DNA from: DATESG01 sp035270925
GTDB lineage: Bacteria; Bacillota_I; Bacilli_A; RFN20; CAG-826
Direction: 5' to 3'
Assembly: GCA_035270925.1 (NCBI GenBank)
Contig: DATESG010000002.1
Location: 1 to 12,613, forward strand
Length of the DNA: 12,613 nt
The notes beneath the pieces were generated by a model, which was not told the origin of the DNA, ran no database searches, and worked only from the letters and a program-made list of their open reading frames with translations. Made by a program: the position numbers and the translations under genes. Positions 6,802 to 12,613 of the stretch are shown in pieces; within the stretch, counting starts at the first letter, position 1, and the number at the start of each line of letters is the position of its first letter.

Positions 6802-6806
6802 CCTCC
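6802..6806 (-). promoter_or_regulatory. Ribosome binding site that sets the plsY start
   Basis: GGAGG (read on the - strand) lies five bases before the ATG at 6796. The upstream in-frame TTG at 6808 overlaps this site and is not a credible start. Confidence 0.85.
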
Positions 6807-6815
6807 AACCTATCT

Positions 6816-6844
6816 AGTATACATATAATATTATTTCTTGTATA
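6816..6844 (-). promoter_or_regulatory. Candidate plsY promoter
   Basis: On the - strand TATACA (6844-6839) and TATACT (6821-6816) are separated by 17 bases, matching -35 and -10 boxes at four and five of six positions. The -10 is ten bases before the plsY GGAGG, giving a short leader. Confidence 0.5.
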
Positions 6845-6849
6845 AAATA

Positions 6850-6865
6850 TAGCAAATTTTTGCTA
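6850..6865. repeat. Inverted repeat over the parE -10 region
   Basis: TAGCAAA (6850-6856) and TTTGCTA (6859-6865) are exact reverse complements separated by TT. The right arm overlaps the TG and first bases of the parE extended -10. The site lies between the divergent plsY and parE promoters, so a binding protein could affect either. Confidence 0.5.
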
Positions 6866-6869
6866 CAAT
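6861..6869 (+). promoter_or_regulatory. parE promoter, extended -10
   Basis: TGCTACAAT matches the extended -10 pattern (TG, one base, TACAAT). No good -35 lies at 17 bases; TTGTAT at 6838-6843 is 20 bases away. Predicted start is near 6876. The ribosome binding site is AGAAGGA (6884-6890), 11 bases from the ATG, which is rather long. Confidence 0.6.
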
Positions 6870-6901
6870 GCTATATGTATTATAGAAGGAAATTCGTATA
6901 A

Positions 6902-8875
6902 ATGAGCAATAATGAAAACAACACACAACAATACAATGCCGACTCTATCGATGTTTTAGAGGGCCTTGAAGGCGTCAGAAAACGCCCTGCAATGTATATT
7001 GGTTCGACAAACAATGTCGGATTACACCATTTAGTATGGGAAGTTATTGATAATTCTGTTGATGAAGCAATGAGTGGCTATGGTGATAAAATCACGGTCA
7101 CAATCCATAAAGACAATTCGATATCAATCCAAGATGATGGGCGCGGGATTCCAACAGGGATTAACAAAAAAACTGGCCTCCCAGCAATTCATTTGATTTT
7201 TTCTACCCTCCATAGTGGTGGTAAATTTACGGAATCAGCATATAAAACAAGTGCTGGTCTCCATGGTGTTGGTGCGAGCGTGACCAATGCCCTTAGTGAA
7301 TTTCTTGATGTCACTGTCTGGCGGGACGGTAAAATTTTTCACACCCGTTACGAAAATGGCGGTAAGTTAGTTGTCCCTTTAGAGATACTCGGTAACAGTA
7401 ATCGGCATGGTACACTTGTGCATTTTAAACCAGACATTACGATTTTTAAAGCAATCGATTTTAAATGGGACACCATCACGAATAGACTTCAAGAAAGTGC
7501 TTTCTTACTTAAAAAGGTCCATTTTTACATCAAAGATGAAAGAACCGGCCTCGAAGAAGACTTTTATTATGAAAATGGCCTCTTTGAATATATTGGGATT
7601 GTTAATCAAAATAAAACGCCAATGAGCGATATCATCTATTTTGAAGATGATTACCGTGGCAATGGGATGAATAAGTCGGAAGAACCTATGCATATGGAAA
7701 TTGCGATGCAATATTCACTGAATGATTATGAGGAAACAATTCTCTCCTATGTTAATAACATTCGCACCAAAGATGGCGGCACCCACGAAACAGGCTTTAG
7801 AACAAGTTTAACGCGGGCGGTTAATGATTTTGCGACGGAAAATGGCTTGTTAAAAAACAAGATGAAATTAGAAGGTAGTGACATCCGTGAAGGTCTGACG
7901 GCAATTATTTCGCTAAGAATCCCTGAAGGTATCCTCGAGTTTGAAGGCCAAACTAAGGGTAAATTAGGGACCCCTGAAGCGCAAAGTGCGGTAAATACTT
8001 TCTTTTATAACAAATTTATTTATTATCTCCATGAGAACGCTGAATTTGCGATCAACCTTGTTCGCAAGTGTATTGATTCACAAAATGCGCGTGCTGCGGC
8101 CCGTAAGGCCAAGGAAAACCTTAGAAAAACGAGAAAGCCACGTGATGAATTGATTTTAAGTGGCAAGTTAACACCAGCCCAAAGTCGTGAGTTTCATCTC
8201 AATGAACTCTTCATTGTTGAGGGCGATAGTGCCGGTGGGACCGCGAGAACTGGTCGTGACCGCAAACATCAAGCAGTTTTGCCTTTAAGAGGAAAGCCAC
8301 TGAATACTGATACTAATACAATGGAAAAAATGCTGAAGAATGAAGAATTTGCGACGCTAATTAACACGATTGGAGCTGGTTATGGCCAAGAGTTTGATCG
8401 TAGTGATTCACACTATGGTAAAATCATTATCATGACAGATGCCGATACCGATGGCGCACATATTCAGACCTTATTATTAACGTTTTTCTATCATTATATG
8501 AAACCATTAATTAAAGCAGGCATGGTATATATTGCCGTTCCACCTCTTTACCGTGTTGGGAAATTCGTCAATAAGGAATTTAAATATAAATATGCTTGGG
8601 ATGAAGCTTCCTTAGACGCGGTCAAAAAGGAAATTGGCGTTGGCTTTAAAATCAACCGCTATAAAGGTCTTGGTGAAATGAATGCCGAGCAACTTTGGGA
8701 AACAACGATGAATCCAGCTTCCCGGACTTTAATTCGCATTAATATTGATGATCCACTTCAAGTTGAAAAACGCGTCTCGATCCTCATGGGGAAAGATGCA
8801 AGCAATCGCCGCAAGTGGATTGAAGAGAATATCGACTTTAATGAAGTTGACACTTTCATTAAGGAGGTCAAATAA
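6902..8875 (+). CDS. parE: DNA topoisomerase IV subunit B (ParE)
   Basis: This is the ATPase subunit of topoisomerase IV, which with ParC unlinks daughter chromosomes. It is 657 aa. The GHKL ATPase domain has the catalytic E47 and N51 (WEVIDNSVDE), D78-D79 in DDGRGIPTG, GLHGVGASVTNALS, and the lid lysine K352 in GQTKGKLGT. The TOPRIM domain has E440 (VEGDSAGGTA), PLRGKPLNT and D513/D515/D517 (TDADTDGAHIQT). The C terminus carries RYKGLGEMN and the ending SNRRKWIEENIDF typical of Gram-positive ParE. ParE rather than GyrB is chosen because of the GLHGVGASV and DADTDG variants, the divergent plsY neighbour and the immediate parC. No recF, gyrB or dnaA context is present. The stop overlaps the parC ATG by one base (TAATG). 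Confidence 0.95.
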   Translation: MSNNENNTQQYNADSIDVLEGLEGVRKRPAMYIGSTNNVGLHHLVWEVIDNSVDEAMSGYGDKITVTIHKDNSISIQDDGRGIPTGINKKTGLPAIHLIFSTLHSGGKFTESAYKTSAGLHGVGASVTNALSEFLDVTVWRDGKIFHTRYENGGKLVVPLEILGNSNRHGTLVHFKPDITIFKAIDFKWDTITNRLQESAFLLKKVHFYIKDERTGLEEDFYYENGLFEYIGIVNQNKTPMSDIIYFEDDYRGNGMNKSEEPMHMEIAMQYSLNDYEETILSYVNNIRTKDGGTHETGFRTSLTRAVNDFATENGLLKNKMKLEGSDIREGLTAIISLRIPEGILEFEGQTKGKLGTPEAQSAVNTFFYNKFIYYLHENAEFAINLVRKCIDSQNARAAARKAKENLRKTRKPRDELILSGKLTPAQSREFHLNELFIVEGDSAGGTARTGRDRKHQAVLPLRGKPLNTDTNTMEKMLKNEEFATLINTIGAGYGQEFDRSDSHYGKIIIMTDADTDGAHIQTLLLTFFYHYMKPLIKAGMVYIAVPPLYRVGKFVNKEFKYKYAWDEASLDAVKKEIGVGFKINRYKGLGEMNAEQLWETTMNPASRTLIRINIDDPLQVEKRVSILMGKDASNRRKWIEENIDFNEVDTFIKEVK

Positions 8876-11466
8876 TGGCAAAGAAAAAAATTGCGCCAAA
8901 ACAAGAAGTTGAAATCAAAGAACACTTTTTGGAACTTCCAATGGACGAAGTCATGGGTGATCGCTTTGGCAAATATGCTAAGGAAGTCATTCAAAATCGG
9001 GCCATCCCCGACGCAAGGGACGGACTTAAACCTGTTCAACGCCGGATAATTTTTGCAATGTACGATGAAGGCAATCTTTTTACACGTCCAATGAAAAAAT
9101 GTGCTCATACAGTCGGAGCAGTCATGGGAAAATATCACCCACACGGTGATAGTTCTATTTACGAAGCGCTCGCAAGAATGAGTCAAAGTTGGAACCTTAG
9201 ATATCCAATTATCGATTTCCAAGGTAATAACGGTAGTATCGATGGCGATTCACCAGCGGCTTATCGTTATACGGAAGCACGCCTTAATCAATTTGCTGAA
9301 CTGCTCGTGCTTGATATTGAAAAAGACACTGTTGATCAACAATTAACTTTTGATGATACGCTTTTTGAACCTACAGTCTTACCAGCCAGATTCCCTAACC
9401 TTTTAGTTAATGGTAGCCAAGGCATAGCCGTTGGTGTGGCCACAGAAATACCTCCTCATAACTTAAGAGAAGTGATTGATGCGATTATCTACCGCGTAAA
9501 CCATAAGCATTGTACAATCGCTGATTTACGTGAATTTATTAAAGGCCCTGATTTCCCTACCGGGGGTAAGGTCTTTATTGGCGAGGGCCTTGATTTAATC
9601 TATCAAACCGGTCGCGGTAAAATTGAAATTGAAGCCAAGACCGAAATTGTTAATGACAAACTTTCTAACCTTATTGTTATTCACGAGATACCTTATCAAA
9701 CAAATAAATCCACCTTGTTAAGAGAGATGGGTATCATCGCGAACAACAAGCGTGTTGATGGCATTATTGAAGTTAGGGACGAAAGTGATCGAACAGGATT
9801 ACGGATTGTCGTTGAAGTCAAAAAAGAAGTAAATGCTGAAATTATACTAGAATACCTACTAAATAAAACCCAATTACGTACTAATTACTCCGCTAACGTC
9901 GTGGCTATTGCTGATAACCGGCCAAAAACATTAAATCTGCTTGATTTGATTGATGCTTACTTGGTCCATCAAATTAGTGTGATTACGCGCCGTTCAGCGT
10001 TTGATTTAGCCAAGCAAGAGAAACGTTTACATATCGTTGCTGGCTTAATTAGGGCCATTAGTGTCGTTGATGAAGTTGTTAAAACAATTAGAGCTAGTAA
10101 AGATAAGGCCAATGCTAAAGAAAACATCATGGCACAATTTGCTTTCAGCAGTGAACAAGCCGAAGCAATCGTGATGTTGCAACTTTATAAATTAACTAAT
10201 ACTGATATTACAACGCTCGAAAACGAAAAGGCCGCGCTTGAAAAAGAAATTCAACAACTAAAAGATATTTTAGCGAATGAAAAAACGCTAAATAAATTGT
10301 TAATTAACGATTTAAAAGAAATTGCACTCAAATATGGTGATGAACGTCGGACCAAAATTGTTGAAAAAGGTGAAGTTATCACTGTTGATAAACGTGATCT
10401 TATTGCTGAAGAAGATGTGATGATTGCGCTTACTAGAGATGGCTACATTAAACGCAGTTCCCTTAAATCGTATCGTAGCAGCGGCGAAAACGCCTTACCT
10501 GCTATTAAAACAGGCGACTTATTCATGCTTGTGGATATGGCCTCGACTAAAGATACTCTAATTGCCTTTACGACCCTTGGCAACTATTTGTTTATCCCTA
10601 TTTATGAAATCAGTGATAGTAAATGGAAGGATGAAGGTAAATACCTCAGTTACATTGTTACTTTGAATAATGATGAACGGATCGTCCGGACCTTTATTGT
10701 TAAAGACTTTAGAAGTGACCTTAATTTCGTGATGGTCACGAAAAAAGGCCTGATTAAACGTAGTCCTGTCAGTGAATTTACTGCTCAAAGATATTCACGT
10801 CCATTAACAGCGATAAAACTCGGCAAAGGTGACCGCTTAGCGGATGCAGCGCTTACAAGTGGTAATAGCGAAGTCCTTGTGGTTGCCAGTAACGGCGTTG
10901 CAAGTTTTTATAATGAGAATGATGTCACGCTTGTTAGTCTTAAAGCTGCTGGGGTTAAAGCAATCAGCAAACTAAAAGGTGCGCATATATGTGGACTTGT
11001 TAGTGTGTGGAGCAATGAAAAAATCCGTATTGGCTTTGTGACTGATAATGCCCACCTCAGAATATTTGATACAAACAACTTTGAAGTAACAGCCCGTTTA
11101 GGTAAACTCCAAAGTGTGATGCGTGTGTTTAAGAGTGATTCGCATGATATTGTTGGTCTCTTTACTTATCCAAAGAACAAGGATAAACCCGTGGTTAATC
11201 TTCTGACTTCGGCTAATAATATTTTACCAGTCGAACTTGAAGAAGTGAGACCAATGCCGCTAGATAAATATGCCAAACGCAACCTAGATAACCTAAGTGA
11301 TGATGAAAGTATCCTCGGAGTATTCACGCTCGAAGCTAAAACAATCGATGATAAGGTTAAAAGTGAAGAGCCACCACAAAAAGTCGCATCTGCAACCGTG
11401 AGCACCTCAATCGATGATGATGCTTATGAGCAAATCTCCATCTTCGACGTTATTGACGAAGAATAA
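8875..11466 (+). CDS. parC: DNA topoisomerase IV subunit A (ParC)
   Basis: This is the DNA-cleaving subunit of topoisomerase IV. The 863 aa are somewhat more than the roughly 800 of Bacillus ParC. The winged-helix and tower region has the catalytic Tyr132 (AAYRYTEARL), the quinolone-determining segment HPHGDSSIYEALARM (88-102, with S93 and E97, the susceptible-type residues of Gram-positive ParC) and the DNA-bending Ile184 (SQGIAVGVA). A coiled coil lies at about 440-485. From about 500 a six-blade beta-pinwheel follows (blades starting VMIALTRDGYIKRS, NFVMVTKKGLIKRS and so on). The GyrA-box QRRGG[KR]G is not seen, which supports ParC over GyrA. An acidic, disordered tail from about 815 ends in EQISIFDVIDEE. 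Translation is coupled to parE by TAATG, with a strong AAGGAGGTC at 8861-8869. Confidence 0.95.
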   Translation: MAKKKIAPKQEVEIKEHFLELPMDEVMGDRFGKYAKEVIQNRAIPDARDGLKPVQRRIIFAMYDEGNLFTRPMKKCAHTVGAVMGKYHPHGDSSIYEALARMSQSWNLRYPIIDFQGNNGSIDGDSPAAYRYTEARLNQFAELLVLDIEKDTVDQQLTFDDTLFEPTVLPARFPNLLVNGSQGIAVGVATEIPPHNLREVIDAIIYRVNHKHCTIADLREFIKGPDFPTGGKVFIGEGLDLIYQTGRGKIEIEAKTEIVNDKLSNLIVIHEIPYQTNKSTLLREMGIIANNKRVDGIIEVRDESDRTGLRIVVEVKKEVNAEIILEYLLNKTQLRTNYSANVVAIADNRPKTLNLLDLIDAYLVHQISVITRRSAFDLAKQEKRLHIVAGLIRAISVVDEVVKTIRASKDKANAKENIMAQFAFSSEQAEAIVMLQLYKLTNTDITTLENEKAALEKEIQQLKDILANEKTLNKLLINDLKEIALKYGDERRTKIVEKGEVITVDKRDLIAEEDVMIALTRDGYIKRSSLKSYRSSGENALPAIKTGDLFMLVDMASTKDTLIAFTTLGNYLFIPIYEISDSKWKDEGKYLSYIVTLNNDERIVRTFIVKDFRSDLNFVMVTKKGLIKRSPVSEFTAQRYSRPLTAIKLGKGDRLADAALTSGNSEVLVVASNGVASFYNENDVTLVSLKAAGVKAISKLKGAHICGLVSVWSNEKIRIGFVTDNAHLRIFDTNNFEVTARLGKLQSVMRVFKSDSHDIVGLFTYPKNKDKPVVNLLTSANNILPVELEEVRPMPLDKYAKRNLDNLSDDESILGVFTLEAKTIDDKVKSEEPPQKVASATVSTSIDDDAYEQISIFDVIDEE

Positions 11467-11502
11467 AAAAAACCGATCACATTAAGTTGTGGTCGGTTTT
11501 CT
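11465..11502. terminator. Bidirectional terminator after parC
   Basis: AAAACCGATCAC (11469-11480) pairs with GTGGTCGGTTTT (11489-11500) in a 12-bp stem with one G-U pair and an 8-base loop. The + strand ends in TTTT. On the - strand the stem is followed by eight T's (complement of 11465-11472), so it also ends the convergent membrane-protein gene, whose stop is at 11501. Confidence 0.9.
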
Positions 11503-11809
11503 ATAATATTAAGTTTAGTAAGCTTCCGCTTGTTGTTGGATCAACTGTTTTAAGAGCCTCAATAATATTTACAAAATAAATTACCAAGAAGACCCCGAGC
11601 AAGATAAGTGATACTAGTATGAAGACTTTATCCTCCTTACGCGGTTTAATCGGTGAATAAATTTCGCTTTTACGATAGAAATAATAAGTAATTGCAACAA
11701 TGGGAAACCCAAGAAGTGGATTAAAAAGCCCAATTATCAAGCCAATTGTTGTGAAAATGCGGTTTTTATAGTAGTTAAATTTAATTAATTTTTCAAATGC
11801 TTCATTCAT
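11501..11809 (-). CDS. Small hypothetical membrane protein with two hydrophobic segments
   Basis: I do not recognise this 102-aa protein. The N terminus (1-17) is charged and aromatic (FEKLIKFNYYKNR). A first hydrophobic stretch (about 18-44) contains Asn-Pro and Phe-Pro, so it may be a kinked or re-entrant helix. A basic cytoplasmic-type loop follows (45-61, RKSE and KPRKED), then a clear helix (62-83), then a short Ser/Thr/Leu tail. No catalytic or metal motif is visible. Only one ATG frame is plausible (11809). It has no Shine-Dalgarno, and a TATAAT lies only seven bases upstream, so its mRNA may be nearly leaderless. It converges with parC and shares its terminator, and is divergent from yqeG. 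A real gene is supported by the membrane pattern, the terminator and the promoter. Confidence 0.65.
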   Translation of the reverse strand: MNEAFEKLIKFNYYKNRIFTTIGLIIGLFNPLLGFPIVAITYYFYRKSEIYSPIKPRKEDKVFILVSLILLGVFLVIYFVNIIEALKTVDPTTSGSLLNLIL

Positions 11810-11816
11810 GTCTTTT

Positions 11817-11845
11817 ATTATATATGAAACAAGACGTTTTTATAA
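11817..11845 (-). promoter_or_regulatory. Promoter of the small membrane-protein gene
   Basis: A perfect TATAAT on the - strand (11822-11817) has a weak -35 (TTATAA, 11845-11840, 17-base spacer). The predicted transcription start is about 11810, next to the ATG at 11809. Confidence 0.55.
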
Positions 11846-11984
11846 GACTAATAATTTGATTAGCCCTAGAAGAAATTAGCCATTAGCAAAAACTCGATTT
11901 TTTTTCGCAAAGGTGTAAAAAAGTGGGCAAACCCTTAAAACAATTTATCAATATGGTTAATTTTAGGACAATCCGGTTTATTCG
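11823..11984. other. AT-rich divergent intergenic region before yqeG
   Basis: This is most of the longest gene-free stretch (11810-12028). It contains ATTAGCC at 11859-11865 and 11875-11881, with ATTAGC directly following at 11882-11887, an eight-T run near 11898-11905, and a small GGGCAAACCC hairpin near 11924-11933. None matches a riboswitch, T-box or DnaA-box pattern I know. The only short frames here (20 codons or fewer) lack ribosome binding sites. Confidence 0.4.
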
Positions 11985-12013
11985 TTCAAAAAGTCATGGT
12001 TTTCGTGTAAAAT
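11985..12013 (+). promoter_or_regulatory. yqeG promoter
   Basis: TTCAAA (11985-11990) and TAAAAT (12008-12013) lie 17 bases apart and match -35 and -10 consensus at four and five of six positions. Predicted start is near 12020, directly at GAGG (12020-12023), leaving a leader of about ten bases. Confidence 0.6.
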
Positions 12014-12028
12014 AATATCGAGGTTATT

Positions 12029-12562
12029 ATGAAAAAATTCACCCCAACTTATCACGCCAAATCAATCTATGAAGTACCACTCGATTTTTTTAAAAACGAG
12101 GGTATTTTAAATATCCTTGTAGATCTAGATAATACGCTCGCCTCCTACAAGCAACATCAAGCTGATGAAAAGGCAAAAGCATTTGTAGAATCAGCTTTAA
12201 ATGCTGGATTTAATCTAATAATAGTTAGTAATAATCGGGGTGAAAGAGTAAAGTCTTATGCCGCGAGTCTCGGCATAGAATATCGCGCGGATATGAGGAA
12301 GCCCTTAAAATTTAAATTTAATCGCATTTTAAATGAGAAAAAATTTGAAAAACATGAGACAATATTAATAGGAGATCAACTTCTAACTGATGTCTTTGTT
12401 GCTAATCGGGTTGGAATCAAGTCGATGCTCGTCGACAAGTTAGTTGTCGAAGACCAATGGACGACCAGAATCAATCGATTATTAGAAAGACCAATCAGAA
12501 AACGACTAATACGTAAAAATCAATTAAAGAATTGGAGGGATACATATGGGAAACAACGATAA
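12029..12562 (+). CDS. yqeG: YqeG-family HAD phosphatase (subclass IIIA)
   Basis: This is a haloacid-dehalogenase-type phosphatase of 177 aa. The HAD motifs are complete: nucleophile D32 and acid D34 in LVDLDNTL (motif I), S67 in IVSNN (motif II), K91 in DMRKP (motif III) and D116/D121 in IGDQLLTD (motif IV), with little room for a cap domain. The family is related to yeast GEP4, a phosphatidylglycerophosphate phosphatase, so a role in phosphatidylglycerol synthesis is plausible and would fit the nearby plsY, but the substrate is not shown by the sequence. The ATG at 12029 has GAGG five bases upstream. The C terminus is basic and overlaps yqeH by 17 bases. The yqeG-yqeH pair is standard in Bacillota. 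Confidence 0.9.
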   Translation: MKKFTPTYHAKSIYEVPLDFFKNEGILNILVDLDNTLASYKQHQADEKAKAFVESALNAGFNLIIVSNNRGERVKSYAASLGIEYRADMRKPLKFKFNRILNEKKFEKHETILIGDQLLTDVFVANRVGIKSMLVDKLVVEDQWTTRINRLLERPIRKRLIRKNQLKNWRDTYGKQR

Positions 12563-12613
12563 AATTGTCCGTTGCCCAGGCTGTGGGGCAATTCTTCAGT
12601 CTGACTATCCGGG
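12546..12613 (+). CDS. yqeH: Ribosome-biogenesis GTPase YqeH (3'-truncated by window edge)
   Basis: Only the first 22 codons are visible: MGNNDKIVRCPGCGAILQSD and onward. The CPGCGxxLQ sequence is the first half of the N-terminal zinc finger of YqeH, a circularly permuted GTPase needed for 30S subunit assembly. The ATG at 12546 has a strong GGAGGGA at 12534-12540. It starts inside yqeG in another frame, so the two are probably translated together. The GTPase motifs lie beyond the window, so the call rests on the zinc-finger start and the yqeG neighbour. Confidence 0.85.
   Translation, partial: MGNNDKIVRCPGCGAILQSDYP

Noticed and set aside
8758..9222. A 154-codon reverse-strand frame across the parE-parC junction
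   Set aside because: It lies opposite two highly conserved genes, its start is TTG without a ribosome binding site, and its composition is that of an antisense shadow.
6902..11466. The topoisomerase pair read as gyrB-gyrA
   Set aside because: The GyrA-box is not seen, the TAATG coupling and the plsY neighbour fit parE-parC, and the TOPRIM (DADTDG) and QRDR (HPHGDSSIYE) variants are those of Gram-positive topoisomerase IV.
11859..11887. ATTAGCC repeats before yqeG considered as a CRISPR-like or iteron array
   Set aside because: There are only two full copies and one partial, seven bases long with irregular spacing, which is too little to support either.
11953..12015. A 20-aa frame just upstream of yqeG, considered as a leader peptide
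   Set aside because: It has no ribosome binding site and lies upstream of the likely transcription start near 12020, so it would not be on the yqeG mRNA.

Overview
The window is a compact stretch of chromosomal housekeeping genes from a low-GC bacterium of the Bacillota, most likely class Bacilli or a lineage close to the Mollicutes. The evidence is AT-rich DNA, strong AGGAGG-type ribosome binding sites, and the order rpoD-trmK-nif3-cshB-nfo, which I recall as the Bacillus order with the genes between removed. The plsY / parE-parC divergent pair is also Bacilli-like. Short intergenic gaps and simplified gene forms (a Nif3 without the inserted domain, an EF-P with a non-canonical tip loop) suggest a streamlined genome. 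I see no mobile element, CRISPR array, tRNA or rRNA gene.

Layout. (1) Bases 1-4858, + strand: the major sigma factor (5' end cut by the window), the tRNA m1A22 methyltransferase TrmK, a Nif3-family metal protein, a CshB-like DEAD-box helicase and endonuclease IV. Two of the junctions are 8-base start/stop overlaps. (2) Bases 4859-6106, + strand: ribosomal protein L33 (49 aa) with its own extended -10 promoter and a UUCG-loop terminator, then elongation factor P and a YneF-type small membrane protein, closed by a bidirectional terminator. (3) Bases 6107-6796, - strand: the glycerol-3-phosphate acyltransferase PlsY. (4) Bases 6902-11463, + strand: both subunits of topoisomerase IV, joined by a TAATG overlap and followed by a second bidirectional terminator. 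(5) Bases 11501-11809, - strand: an unrecognised small two-helix membrane protein. (6) Bases 12029 to the end, + strand: the YqeG HAD phosphatase overlapping the start of the YqeH GTPase.

The genes cover transcription initiation, RNA and ribosome metabolism (TrmK, CshB, L33, EF-P, YqeH), DNA repair and topology (Nfo, ParE, ParC) and phospholipid synthesis (PlsY, perhaps YqeG). Nothing here amounts to a new multi-gene system. The points most worth a second look are the EF-P tip loop, where Met32 replaces the usual modified Lys, a possible sliding-clamp-binding peptide at the extreme C terminus of ParC, the complete absence of TGA stops, and short perfect palindromes over the efp and parE promoters.
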